Part shown: positions 17,575-25,800 of the stretch, in pieces | Layout of the letters: every line of letters starts with the position of its first letter | Position numbering within the stretch: position 1 is the stretch's first letter | Assembly: GCF_007993655.1 (NCBI RefSeq) | Contig: NZ_CP029077.1 | Span: forward strand, 174,413-238,412 | From: Candidatus Deianiraea vastatrix | GTDB lineage: Bacteria; Pseudomonadota; Alphaproteobacteria; Rickettsiales; Deianiraeaceae | Direction: 5' to 3' | Length of the DNA: 64,000 nucleotides | Notes under the pieces: model-generated | The model's input: the letters and a program-made list of their open reading frames with translations, nothing else | Told to the model about the DNA's origin: nothing | Database searches by the model: none | Position numbers and translations under genes: made by a program

Positions 17575-19083
17575 GTCATTACAGCCAGCATTTTCAAGCA
17601 TCATATCAAACGGACAACGCAAGGAATAGCCTAGGGTTTTGCCCTTTAATTCGAGTTTCGAAAATACAAAATTTATAATTTCTCTCTTTTCACAATTTTT
17701 CGAAACTAGGAAAATATCATGCAGTCTTGAAGCCAGCTGAAACGCCGTAATTACTGCATTTTTAAAGTTTTTGTCTGCTGATTTATACATCGCTCTCTCC
17801 TTCTCTAGGTTTGATATGTTTTGCTCTATTTCTGCTTTTTTATTTGCAAAGATGGGCTGCGTTATACTCCCGTTTAAAAGTGCGTCAAGAAGTCTGTTTT
17901 GTTTTTGCTCTTCGGATTTAATTCTGCTTTCAATATCATTTAGCTTGATTTGATAATGCTCTTGTTCAAAGTCGTGCGTCTTTTTTAGGTTTTCGGTGAC
18001 AATTTCAAGCATTTCATTTGGGAATTTTATTTTCGCAAATACATTTGAAACTTCTGCTAAAATATCTTTTTCACGAACATAAACTTTCTTTTTAATGTCC
18101 TCGGGGTTTCTAACTATTAAATAGTTGTTAATATAGCCTCTATCGTCAAGTTTTTCGTCTGTCGTTGCAGTTCTGCCACTTGAAGCACAAGTGATTAGAC
18201 TTCTAAAGACAAAGTCTTTACCTTCTTTTGCAGTTTGTATGGCTTTATCTCTGTTATTTTCTTTACATCTTCCAGAATTTACCCTTTGACATTCGTCAAA
18301 AAGTTCTTTGGTTATAAGTTTATCGTATTTATGTGGATATAATTTATCTCCGTGCGACTTTACAAGCATTTCACCGTAATAAAAAGGGTCTTTAAGCATA
18401 TTCGATATAACATTCTTGGATAATGTTTGCGTGCTTCCTGCATAAAATGTATTTGTTAAATTATATTCCTTTGCGAATTTCTCAAGGTCTCCTAGTGAAT
18501 AGCTACCGAGTGAGTACATTTCAAACATCTTTTTGATTAGTGGTGCACGCACAGGGTCAAGAATTGTATTTTCTACTCCTGTAATGTTATCTTTTATTTT
18601 TAAATAACCAACTGGCAATCTTCTTATATTTTCTCCTTTTTCTAGTTTACTTTGTAAAACTGTTTTTACCCTCTTGCCTAGTTTTTTAATTTCATGCTTG
18701 GATAAAACTTGGTCAAGATGATATTTTATGTCATCAGAGTCTTGGTCGTATATTTCGTTATTTCTAGTAAAATGAACTACGATTTTACCTTCGTCTTTCA
18801 AATCATTAATAATTGCAAAAGCCGAATAATCTCTATGTAGCCTATCCGAGGCTTGGGTTATAATATGTATTTTCTCTTTTTGTTTTTCAATAAAGGTCAT
18901 CATTTCGTAAAATTTTGGTCTATTTGATGTCTTTGAACTTTCAACAACCTCAAATTCTCTAATTATCTCAAAATCGTGCTTTTTACAATATTCTCTATTG
19001 TTTTTTAATTGAGCTTCAATTGAGTGTCCTTCATTAGCTTGCTCTTGGCTTGAAACTCTCGCCCATATAATTGCTTTTTTCAT
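17533..19083 (-). CDS. Large serine recombinase of element 1
   Basis: The 516-residue site-specific recombinase is expected to integrate or excise element 1. Domains in order: resolvase catalytic domain (about 1-150) with ARVSS (nucleophile Ser11) and the SDRLHRD arginine motif; recombinase domain (about 165-270); degenerate zinc-ribbon region (about 290-340); coiled coil (about 370-430); C-terminal tail. The zinc ribbon keeps one Cys where the related recombinases at 30497 and 53616 have CxxC pairs. The last 12 residues (PGLGSNQRPIG) are encoded by the reverse strand of tRNA-Asn, so the original tail was replaced at integration. It starts 15 bp after the Rep-like gene. Confidence 0.93.
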   Translation of the reverse strand: MKKAIIWARVSSQEQANEGHSIEAQLKNNREYCKKHDFEIIREFEVVESSKTSNRPKFYEMMTFIEKQKEKIHIITQASDRLHRDYSAFAIINDLKDEGKIVVHFTRNNEIYDQDSDDIKYHLDQVLSKHEIKKLGKRVKTVLQSKLEKGENIRRLPVGYLKIKDNITGVENTILDPVRAPLIKKMFEMYSLGSYSLGDLEKFAKEYNLTNTFYAGSTQTLSKNVISNMLKDPFYYGEMLVKSHGDKLYPHKYDKLITKELFDECQRVNSGRCKENNRDKAIQTAKEGKDFVFRSLITCASSGRTATTDEKLDDRGYINNYLIVRNPEDIKKKVYVREKDILAEVSNVFAKIKFPNEMLEIVTENLKKTHDFEQEHYQIKLNDIESRIKSEEQKQNRLLDALLNGSITQPIFANKKAEIEQNISNLEKERAMYKSADKNFKNAVITAFQLASRLHDIFLVSKNCEKREIINFVFSKLELKGKTLGYSLRCPFDMMLENAGCNDWLPGLGSNQRPIG

Positions 19084-19098
19084 ATAAATAACAAATAA

Positions 19099-20247
19099 TT
19101 AACACATTTTAAAATCATCCTTAAGTCTTATCGGTTTGAAAGCCTCTATGGCGTTAAGAATTCTTGTAATTTCATGCTGAATGTCATCTGCATTTGTGTA
19201 TTCACATCCTTGCACATCGTTTATACGCTTGATTTCACCCTTGATTCTTGAAAGCTGACTTGAGCTTAACTGAAACCGATTTTTTAGGTAATCATAACCT
19301 TTTTCTTTTGTAATTCTCATAACTGATTCTAATGACATAACTTTATTAAAACTGGCTTTTGGAAACGCAGTTCTAATACGATTTATAATAAAAGAAGTAT
19401 CAGTATTGTCAAGGCGTAAAGTCCTTAAATTATCGTGTATTTTATCAGTAAATCCTTGTAAAATAGCCTTTGCAACGCCAGGTATAAATGCGTCTTGAAT
19501 CGTATCAATTTGAATATCTAAAGTCTTGAGTTTTTTGCGTTTTAATGAAACTTCATAACGAAGTATTTTAAGCCCGCTTTCCGCAACTTTTTTAATCAAA
19601 TTAGCTTGGCATTGATTGTCTTTTACAACTGTTCTACTTTCACTGTAATTGAGTGCCGTTTGAATTTCTGCAATCTTATCGTAAATAACAACATGGTACT
19701 TTTTTGTGAAAAATCTTATTGAATTGCCTTCAGTTTTGTAGTCTCTGTTTGTTTTGCCAATCCTAGAATCATATCCAATCTTGCTTATAAGCGTGATAAT
19801 ATCCCGTGGCTCTGTGTTAATGATTATGTTTTTGCTAAAATCTATCCTTGATAAATAAGCTTGTTTTAATACCTCAATATCCACCGCAACGCCCATATAC
19901 GCAAGCTTTTCTTGAAGTTTTAACATCACGGCGTCAAAGTTGCTATATTTTAATTCCTCAATGTTGTTTTCAAAAAAGATTTTAGACAGCGAACATTCAA
20001 TAATCATACAGCAAAAACTCTCATCATCGCCTTTAATCATTGGGTATGGAGTTCTTTTAAGCGTTATTCGTGGGAAATATCCTTTCTTTTTATCACTGCT
20101 CGTTGGGTTGTTTTTAGTGCTCTTCTCAGAGTTTCCATAAATTTGAAAATTGCACAGCTGTGCAACCAATTTTTCACCGCCAAATCTTACAAAATCTGTA
20201 ATTACAACCTTATAGACTGGAATTATTATCACTATTGTATCTATCAT
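19099..20247 (-). CDS. Phage/plasmid rolling-circle Rep-like protein (element 1)
   Basis: I chose the start MIDTIVIIIP at 20247 because the paralogue at 56077 starts MIDTIILMF; an ATG 9 bp upstream is possible. The 382 residues resemble phage/plasmid replication proteins of the gene II/X (CRI) type: an N-terminal beta-rich part, SRIDFSKNI near residue 150, IRFFTKKYHVVIYDKIAE near 185 and a basic RYEVSLKRKK segment. These proteins nick one strand to start rolling-circle replication. The family call is tentative because catalytic residues were not confirmed. It overlaps the SpoVG-like gene by 38 bp. The palindrome TTGCACAGCTGTGCAA lies inside its 5' part. Confidence 0.55.
   Translation of the reverse strand: MIDTIVIIIPVYKVVITDFVRFGGEKLVAQLCNFQIYGNSEKSTKNNPTSSDKKKGYFPRITLKRTPYPMIKGDDESFCCMIIECSLSKIFFENNIEELKYSNFDAVMLKLQEKLAYMGVAVDIEVLKQAYLSRIDFSKNIIINTEPRDIITLISKIGYDSRIGKTNRDYKTEGNSIRFFTKKYHVVIYDKIAEIQTALNYSESRTVVKDNQCQANLIKKVAESGLKILRYEVSLKRKKLKTLDIQIDTIQDAFIPGVAKAILQGFTDKIHDNLRTLRLDNTDTSFIINRIRTAFPKASFNKVMSLESVMRITKEKGYDYLKNRFQLSSSQLSRIKGEIKRINDVQGCEYTNADDIQHEITRILNAIEAFKPIRLKDDFKMC
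20150..20165. repeat. Palindrome TTGCACAGCTGTGCAA inside rep gene
   Basis: Perfect 16-bp palindrome with centre CAGCTG. The identical 16-mer recurs at 22290 and 30470, and its 12-bp core at 35232. Confidence 0.9.
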
Positions 20248-20539
20248 AACCTTCACAACTTTTATTAATCACACTTTTTAGTTTTGAGAAAATTGCCTCT
20301 TCAATAGCAATGCTTGTTTCCTTGTTTATCGGGTGAAATAAGCTAAAACCGTTCTTTTTTGGGTATAGTAATCGATAGCCTTCTGCATTCAATTTCTTGT
20401 AGATTGCTATTCCAAAGAGGTAAATATTGCCTTCAATTACGATATTTGCAAAGCCTATAAGTCCATTTTGAGGTTTTACAATCTCAATATTTATTTCCGT
20501 TACATAATCATTCATTTGACTCTTCATAAAAAATTTCAT
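20210..20539 (-). CDS. SpoVG-like protein (element 1)
   Basis: A 109-residue protein resembling SpoVG, a small site-specific DNA/RNA-binding protein first known from Bacillus sporulation and common on mobile elements. The core is INIEIVKPQNGLIGFANIVIEG, then YLFGIAIYKK, LLYPKK and FHPINKETSIAIEEAIFSKL, matching SpoVG's strand-turn-strand and HPINxETRxxIExAV ending. Alternative starts at 20527 or 20515 would remove a short lead-in. Its end overlaps the Rep-like gene and its start overlaps the 63-residue gene, so these three are translationally coupled. Two further copies occur at 33209 and 57137. Confidence 0.75.
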   Translation of the reverse strand: MKFFMKSQMNDYVTEINIEIVKPQNGLIGFANIVIEGNIYLFGIAIYKKLNAEGYRLLYPKKNGFSLFHPINKETSIAIEEAIFSKLKSVINKSCEGYDRYNSDNNSSL

Positions 20540-20699
20540 TACTTTTTTGTTTTTGAGTTTCTTGTTCGTTTTGAATGCGTCTTTCGATTTTATCGAGTAA
20601 TTGAAATAAGCCCATTATGTGTCCAGACGCAAGACTAGCCTTCTCTTGCGAGATGCAGTCTCTATCCAAGCTCACAATGTACTCAGTTAATTTACACAT
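20508..20699 (-). CDS. Small helical protein preceding SpoVG (element 1)
   Basis: A 63-residue charged, helical protein of unknown function. It overlaps the start of the SpoVG-like gene by about 30 bp. Equivalent small proteins stand in the same place at 33471 (68 residues) and 57417 (58 residues); all begin with a helix of about 35 residues and end in a polar, Gln/Asn/Lys/Glu-rich tail, although sequence identity is low. It is the first gene of the SpoVG-Rep-recombinase operon. Confidence 0.6.
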   Translation of the reverse strand: MCKLTEYIVSLDRDCISQEKASLASGHIMGLFQLLDKIERRIQNEQETQKQKSNEIFYEESNE

Positions 20700-20761
20700 T
20701 TTACACGAACAATTAATTCGTATAAAATATCATACACATTTTCTCTAATTGGAGCAGCCAA

Positions 20762-20786
20762 GCTAGTAAATTCATTTACTCAGCTA
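20762..20786. other. Hairpin between element-1 backbone genes
   Basis: AGTAAAT and ATTTACT pair around a 2-base turn (20766-20781), extended by AGCT on both sides with one bulge. It sits between the 20844 gene and the 63-residue gene, where transcript termination or processing could occur. Confidence 0.4.
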
Positions 20787-20843
20787 GCAGAGGAACATGA
20801 AAATAATCAGTATTTATGCGGGGTTTTGAGTTTTGTGAGTGCG

Positions 20844-21761
20844 TTATTTTTTTGCTTCTTTATCTATTGCAAGGCACCATTTGTAGATTTGTGATGTTTT
20901 ATCGTCGGAAAAATACTTCTTTGCTTCTTGTGAAACTAAAATCGTTCCATCAAGTGAGTATTCAATAGCAAATTGCCTTATTTTATCGTCGTTTTTTGCG
21001 TATGCGTTATTTAGTAGTTCTGAAATTTTATTCGCTCTTGCGTTAACCGTTATGCCTTTTACTTTTTCTTTATTAAAATAAAGTGGTTTTATAACTTCTA
21101 GCTTGACTATATTTGTTTTTTGATTTCTATTTTTGCCACCTTTGCCTTGAGTATTGCTGATAATTTCACGCCTTACCTTTTCTTTGAGTTGATTTTCTTG
21201 CTCAATACGCTTTTGCTCATTTTTTACTCTTTGTTCTTTTAAATCTTCCTTACGATAAACCTCATATAGCTCATAGTACTTTTTAAAACACTCAATTTGT
21301 GTTCTTATTTTTTGAAATTTAAACTCTTTTAAAAAAAACGAAACGCCTACTTCGTTATTAAATGTATCTTTAATCTTTTGTTGTTTTGATTTATCATTAA
21401 AAATAGAATACAGTTTCAGCAAATCATCATCGCTCATATTATTAATGCAATTCCAAAGGATAGTTTCAAAAACCTTGGCATTGATATGACTTTTTGTGTT
21501 GATTGTGTATTCGTCTTTTGTATTTTCATAATGAACTCCATATCTTGAGTTTGGACTATTCTCAAAACAGGCAAAGAAATTCAAAATAAGCTCAATGTTA
21601 TTATTACTAATGTCTAAATTTTTTATACTAAAACTAAACTGCGGAGCGGTTTTAAGGTCATCAATTGGTGCACTTTGGTGTTTTGAATAGACTAATCTTG
21701 AGTATTCTGTAAGCCTTAAATAAAGCTCATTAAAAACAATTTTTAAAGTTTTAACATTCAT
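20844..21761 (-). CDS. Element backbone protein with shared N-terminal domain (element 1)
   Basis: A 305-residue protein of unknown function. I chose ATG at 21761 because the equivalent gene at 33790 starts at the matching place; the frame stays open to 21824. The N-terminal 80 residues share SKHQ...APQF spacing with the gene at 57705 and a helix pattern with 33790. The middle (about 165-210) is a charged coiled coil rich in Glu, Lys and Gln, and the C-terminus is a compact basic domain. An ATG-TAA minimal frame (21776-21781 on the minus strand) lies 20 nt upstream of the start. It is the first gene downstream of the non-coding repeat region. Confidence 0.65.
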   Translation of the reverse strand: MNVKTLKIVFNELYLRLTEYSRLVYSKHQSAPIDDLKTAPQFSFSIKNLDISNNNIELILNFFACFENSPNSRYGVHYENTKDEYTINTKSHINAKVFETILWNCINNMSDDDLLKLYSIFNDKSKQQKIKDTFNNEVGVSFFLKEFKFQKIRTQIECFKKYYELYEVYRKEDLKEQRVKNEQKRIEQENQLKEKVRREIISNTQGKGGKNRNQKTNIVKLEVIKPLYFNKEKVKGITVNARANKISELLNNAYAKNDDKIRQFAIEYSLDGTILVSQEAKKYFSDDKTSQIYKWCLAIDKEAKK

Positions 21762-22012
21762 TAGATTAATCAAAATTACATCTTTTTTAAGTAAATTCTT
21801 AAACAAAAACTTCTTAAAATGCAAGTTTTGTGAGTAGAAATAAGACCTTAATTTCTATAGCAACACCATATTGAATGGTAGGAGTTGAGGCTTATCAATG
21901 CCTCATAAAGCCAGTATTTATAAGGGTTTTCAGTGATTTTAAAGTGTATATAAAAAGCGAAAGATAAATTGTCAACAAGACAAAATAGGCAAATCTCTAC
22001 TCTCAAATTATG

Positions 22013-22029
22013 GTCACTTTTGGTGTCCA
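22013..22029 (-). ncRNA. Conserved hairpin, copy A (candidate small-RNA element)
   Basis: Arms GGTCAC (22013-22018) and GTGTCC (22024-22029) with loop TTTTG pair at five of six positions. Identical flanks and loop occur at 34761, and again at 34954 with entirely different but complementary arms. It lies about 65 bp downstream of the minus-strand promoter-like unit ending at 22122. Confidence 0.45.
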
Positions 22030-22289
22030 ACTTTCTAAAATTCAAACACTGAAAACACTTATAAACACTAGTGTTTTGAGGTGTTTTTTATATTATACAA
22101 AAAGTGAAAATAAAATTGTCAAGCGTTCAAAATGGAGTTAATTTTATACTGTAGAGAGATAGAAAAACAAAAGACTAAAATAGACAAACTACATCACTAC
22201 ACTCCTCCTCTATATCCTCCTTATCTCTGCTCACAGGCGGCGGATTTTCTAGGTTTTTATTAGATTTTTTAGTTATACTGCATTAAAAC

Positions 22290-22305
22290 TTGCACAGCTG
22301 TGCAA
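22290..22305. repeat. Palindrome TTGCACAGCTGTGCAA in non-coding region
   Basis: Same 16-mer as at 20150 and 30470; the surrounding block is conserved with 35232. Confidence 0.9.
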
Positions 22306-22559
22306 AATAAGCTCTGGCTACAAAGGCAAGATACCTTAAAACTCAAAATCAAAGCCTGTGGATTATTCTTTTATACAAAAACATACAATTTCATAGTCAA
22401 TTAATTTTGACTCCTGTAAGTGCCTGTATTTTTGAAAATTGCTGTTATACAAAAAATTACTTTTTGATTGTCAATTCAAAAACCTTTGTTTTATGTGTTT
22501 TGAATTGGTTTTTTGACTGCAAAATCTTTGTGAAAATTAGAAAAATTGATTATATAAAA

Positions 22560-24344
22560 CTACACTTTTTGATTGTCAAAAAAGAAATCTTTATCTGGCC
22601 ATTCCTTTTTGAATTTTATCTCAAGTAGCTCATTCACTCTTTCTGTAATCAATGTTAATGAATATCCATTTTTTTCAATCTTGGATATAAATTCAGATGT
22701 CTCTTTGAAGTGCGAATTCACCTCTTTATATTTTTCTATTTTTACTTTTAACGGCTTATCTCCAACTTTATAATTCTGTTCGCTTGGAATTAGATTTCCA
22801 ATTGAATTTCTAATTGGATATATTTCCTCAAATTTGTAATTATCTTGTTCGCACCAGTTCAGTTTTTCGTTCTCATTGCTCCATTTTTCTTTCTGCGGGA
22901 AAATATGCTCAATTGTATATCCAGTCTCTTTGTTTATAGTTTTATTCCAAGTATTTGGGTTTCTTTTAATGCTTGTATTTGCGTTATCTATTCTTAAAAA
23001 GAAATAAAATATTTCCTTTGATTGTACAATTCCTTTGTAAAAGTTTTCTGATTTAAAATTATCTTCAACGCTTTTGTTTAATGGAAATGTTTGAAACAAG
23101 TTATCTTTAATACTTTGAAATATAGATTTTTTATTCTTTTTGCAATCTTTTAGTATTTTAATAACATTCACACCCATGCTTTTTAAGGCACCATCACGAG
23201 CTATTAAACTACGGAATATATACGACTCTAAAAATGACAAAGATTTAAGAATATTTTGCTCGCTCTCAGATTTACTTTGTAATAAAATTTCAAATAATAA
23301 CGGATATGTTGTTGTTTGACCAAGAAATGATAAATATTCAATTTTTTCAATTACTTTGGCATTATATCCAGCTACATTTACATCATTTGTTCCATTTGTT
23401 ATCACAGCATACATTCTTGCAAAATTCACAATATCAAAAATTATGTCTTTGACATTATTGTTCGTTATATCTTTATAAAAGTATTTGAAATTATCATATA
23501 TCGCAAGGTCGCTTACTGGCTTTGATATTTCTTCATCTTTGTATCTATTTAATCTATAAACTTTCATTGACGCCAAATTTCCAAGCTCATCAAAGGAAGA
23601 ACAAAATTTATAAGATAAATAGTGTTTGAAAAACTTATCCAATTCCTTGCCGTTATTGTCATTCACACATTTTTCAATTTCATTCCAGTGTGTCAAAACC
23701 TCAGTAACCATATTACCTTTGATTTTAATAAAAATGTAGTTTCTTATTAAATCACTTTCTCTAAGCTCAACACCAGTTGCGTTAAGACTTTCAAAAACTT
23801 TATGCTCGTCTTGATCGTCAAATAGCTCTATTACAACAAATCTCAAACTCTCTAATTTATTAAAAATATCATTTATGTTAGTATCTTTCTCTTTTAATTT
23901 TTCTTTAAAAAAGATATAGTTCTTATAGGCGTTCGTCTGTTTATCATTATCATCCAATTTACTACTTCTAATCAATCTATCTATCACGACTCTATTAACA
24001 TCACCGCCTTGCAACCTTGTAACTTTATTACTTTTATCGTCTGTGAATAAATATTTACTCTCTATCGCTTCCCTTAATATCACATCATTACAAACATCTC
24101 TTATTGCTAAAATTAAAAGCGTTGCTGTTGTTAATCTTTGTTGACCGTCTATTACATTATAACATTGATTTGATTGTAATTTAATAGCTATACTACCAGT
24201 AAAATGTTTAGAATCATTTTGAATATCTGTAAATAAAGTTTTACATTGTTCGTGTTCCCAATTGTAGTGCCTTTGATATAGCGGTATAACAAAACACTTA
24301 AATGAAGTAAATATATCATTAATTGTTTTTTGAGAATTGGTCAT
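22560..24344 (-). CDS. GmrSD-like DUF262/DUF1524 restriction protein
   Basis: The 594-residue protein belongs to the family of type IV, modification-dependent restriction enzymes such as GmrSD. The N-terminal DUF262 (ParB-like) domain shows IPLYQRHYNWE (about 18-28) and DGQQRLTTATLLIL (about 66-79), the DGQQR signature of the nucleotidase/NTP-sensing site. The C-terminal DUF1524 HNH-type nuclease carries EHIFPQKEKW near residue 485 and ending NSIGNLIPSEQNYKVGDK. Family members cut phage DNA carrying modified bases. It follows the HNH gene by 54 bp, in one minus-strand operon with a membrane protein at its head. Confidence 0.88.
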   Translation of the reverse strand: MTNSQKTINDIFTSFKCFVIPLYQRHYNWEHEQCKTLFTDIQNDSKHFTGSIAIKLQSNQCYNVIDGQQRLTTATLLILAIRDVCNDVILREAIESKYLFTDDKSNKVTRLQGGDVNRVVIDRLIRSSKLDDNDKQTNAYKNYIFFKEKLKEKDTNINDIFNKLESLRFVVIELFDDQDEHKVFESLNATGVELRESDLIRNYIFIKIKGNMVTEVLTHWNEIEKCVNDNNGKELDKFFKHYLSYKFCSSFDELGNLASMKVYRLNRYKDEEISKPVSDLAIYDNFKYFYKDITNNNVKDIIFDIVNFARMYAVITNGTNDVNVAGYNAKVIEKIEYLSFLGQTTTYPLLFEILLQSKSESEQNILKSLSFLESYIFRSLIARDGALKSMGVNVIKILKDCKKNKKSIFQSIKDNLFQTFPLNKSVEDNFKSENFYKGIVQSKEIFYFFLRIDNANTSIKRNPNTWNKTINKETGYTIEHIFPQKEKWSNENEKLNWCEQDNYKFEEIYPIRNSIGNLIPSEQNYKVGDKPLKVKIEKYKEVNSHFKETSEFISKIEKNGYSLTLITERVNELLEIKFKKEWPDKDFFFDNQKV

Positions 24345-24398
24345 ATTTTAGTTTCAAACATTTTCAATAATCATAAAATAGATAAAATTAATTTTCAA

Positions 24399-24851
24399 TC
24401 AATAGACAACTTTAATCCCCTCTGGAATTAACCTGCAATTCTTAATAATATCCGCAATATCTTCGCCGTGTTTCGTTCTCAATTCACCCGCTAAGTCTAT
24501 TTTCTCGGATGACAACTTCATAAACCACTCATTTTGAGTTTTGCTATGTTTGTTTATCAATTCTTGCCACTCGTTCCACTTGCCTTTGAGTCTATTATGC
24601 AAGGCAAAATGGCATTGTTTGCATAAAATATAAGGCTTCCAAGGCTGGTAGTAATTTTCATTGTGGTAATTCGTCTCCATTGTAGTGCCACAAATCTCAC
24701 AAGGTTTGCCTACTGGATTTTCAACTAATTTTTGAGCAATTAAGAATTTTACTAACCTCCAACCGTTTATTCGCTCGATGCCTGTAAAACCGTTGTAGTC
24801 TCCAAGCATTTTCCACCTCCAGCTTGGCAATATAACTGTTTTTACTTGCAT
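24399..24851 (-). CDS. HNH-like zinc protein, copy 1
   Basis: A 150-residue protein with CEICG and, about 30 residues on, LCKQCHFALHNR, a two-CxxC zinc site followed by His as in small HNH nucleases. Upstream is an aromatic-rich part (LPSWRWKMLGDYNGFTG). Catalysis is inferred, not shown. It is closely related to the 154-residue protein at 35528 (long identical stretches such as GWRLVKFLIAQKLVENPVGK). It lies in an operon between a membrane protein and a DUF262 nuclease; in element 2 its paralogue follows an exported PLD nuclease. Confidence 0.65.
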   Translation of the reverse strand: MQVKTVILPSWRWKMLGDYNGFTGIERINGWRLVKFLIAQKLVENPVGKPCEICGTTMETNYHNENYYQPWKPYILCKQCHFALHNRLKGKWNEWQELINKHSKTQNEWFMKLSSEKIDLAGELRTKHGEDIADIIKNCRLIPEGIKVVY

Positions 24852-24865
24852 AGTTTTAGAAAATC

Positions 24866-25321
24866 TTATTCTTGCAAAATAAATAACTGCATATATATAA
24901 ATTTAGTTAGAAAATAAATTAGATATACAGATAAGATGCGATATGCGTTTATTAAAATAAAAAATATTAACCTAATAATTGTCGAAAGATTTGACAAACT
25001 TCTTCCGTGGCAGAAAATTTTCTGCATTGTTAATTCTAGTTTTGCAATTTTAATATAAATAAATGTATAGCAAATTCCATAACAAATTGAAAAAATGAAT
25101 AAAAATACCCAATATGCTATAAATTGCGAAATAAATGTTAAAAAAGAATTTGCTATTAATCTATATAGTGTGAAATTTTTAAAAAATACTAAATATATAT
25201 AAAATATAGTATACCAAAAACATATATTTTTAGAAATTTGAGGTGCAAAAAAGTTCCAAGATAATTTTTTGTCATTTAAGATTTCATTTAATTTTTGTTC
25301 GGAATTTATTTTATTTTTCAT
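24866..25321 (-). CDS. Small integral membrane protein divergent from XRE1
   Basis: The 151-residue protein has three or four hydrophobic helices (about residues 28-48, 58-90, 113-148) and no recognised family. A strong promoter, TTGACA (25375-25380 on the minus strand), 19 bp, TATAAT, ends 30 bp before the start. An ATG-TAG minimal frame (25334-25339, minus strand) is 18 nt upstream of the real ATG and only about 4-6 nt from the predicted transcript start. It heads the operon with the HNH and DUF262 genes. Confidence 0.6.
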   Translation of the reverse strand: MKNKINSEQKLNEILNDKKLSWNFFAPQISKNICFWYTIFYIYLVFFKNFTLYRLIANSFLTFISQFIAYWVFLFIFSICYGICYTFIYIKIAKLELTMQKIFCHGRSLSNLSTIIRLIFFILINAYRILSVYLIYFLTKFIYMQLFILQE

Positions 25322-25349
25322 CTTTCAAACAAACTACATCTTTTCATAT

Positions 25350-25380
25350 ATTATATGAAGCATTAGTTCGTATTTGTCAA
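25350..25380 (-). promoter_or_regulatory. Promoter of the 25321 operon
   Basis: Minus-strand TTGACA and TATAAT, both perfect, separated by 19 bp rather than the usual 17. The same spacing recurs in the non-coding regions. Confidence 0.65.
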
Positions 25381-25458
25381 GTTTTATTAATCGTGCCTTC
25401 GTGGTCTTTTAGGAGCAACTCGTATTCAATATTCGTAATATTAATTCGTTATAGAACT

Positions 25459-25800
25459 ATGAATGCGAATACAATTAAGAAAAAACAACTTGGCAACAAG
25501 ATAAAAGAATGGCGTAAACAAAGAAACATTACTCAAGAAGATTTTGCAGGTAAAATTGAAAGGTCAACTGAAGCTGTGTCTATGATTGAGCGAGGAATTA
25601 ACTTTCCAAGCCCAGACACAGTTGCAAAGATGAGTGTGGTTTTAGGTATTCCAATTCATGAGTTTTACAAATACGGAGACGAAGCAAAAGCATCTGCTAA
25701 AACTCAAAAACTAATTGATGAAATCACTGGCAGACTTTATAAAATGGATGAGAAGTATCTCAAAATAATGCTTAAAGTTGCGGATGGCTTGATTGAGTAG
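25459..25800 (+). CDS. XRE-family regulator 1
   Basis: A 113-residue regulator with an N-terminal Cro/CI-type helix-turn-helix (about residues 9-64): IKEWRKQRNITQEDFAGKIERSTEAVSMIERG. The C-terminal 45 residues are a helical dimerisation-like tail. ATG at 25459 is chosen over upstream in-frame codons because it starts just before the domain. It diverges from the 25321 operon, sharing an intergenic region with TTCGTA-type repeats (ATTCGTAATATTAATTCG, about 25435-25450) likely to be its operator. Its 3' end overlaps the convergent 211-residue gene by 29 bp. Confidence 0.88.
   Translation: MNANTIKKKQLGNKIKEWRKQRNITQEDFAGKIERSTEAVSMIERGINFPSPDTVAKMSVVLGIPIHEFYKYGDEAKASAKTQKLIDEITGRLYKMDEKYLKIMLKVADGLIE

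Larger units (their letters stand above)
21825..22559. other. Non-coding regulatory/origin-like region of element 1
   Basis: No credible gene lies in this 735-bp stretch. It holds several minus-strand promoter-like units (TTGACA or TTGACT, 18-19 bp, then TATAAT-like) at 21946-21976, 22092-22122, 22370-22400, 22444-22474 and 22549-22579; two copies of a 20-bp near-palindrome (21911 and about 22053); a hairpin at 22013-22029; and the palindrome at 22290. Long blocks match the 34666-35527 region, including a GC-rich patch (GGCGGCGGATTTTCTA, about 22231) that stands out from its surroundings. It could be a replication origin, an array of small RNA genes, or both. Confidence 0.6.

Noticed and set aside
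21848-22045. 65-codon frame in the element 1 non-coding region
   Set aside because: It covers promoter-like and hairpin repeats, has no ribosome-binding site and no counterpart frame in the paralogous region.
25243-25458. N-terminal extension of XRE1
   Set aside because: It would cross the divergent promoter; the XRE domain begins just after ATG 25459.
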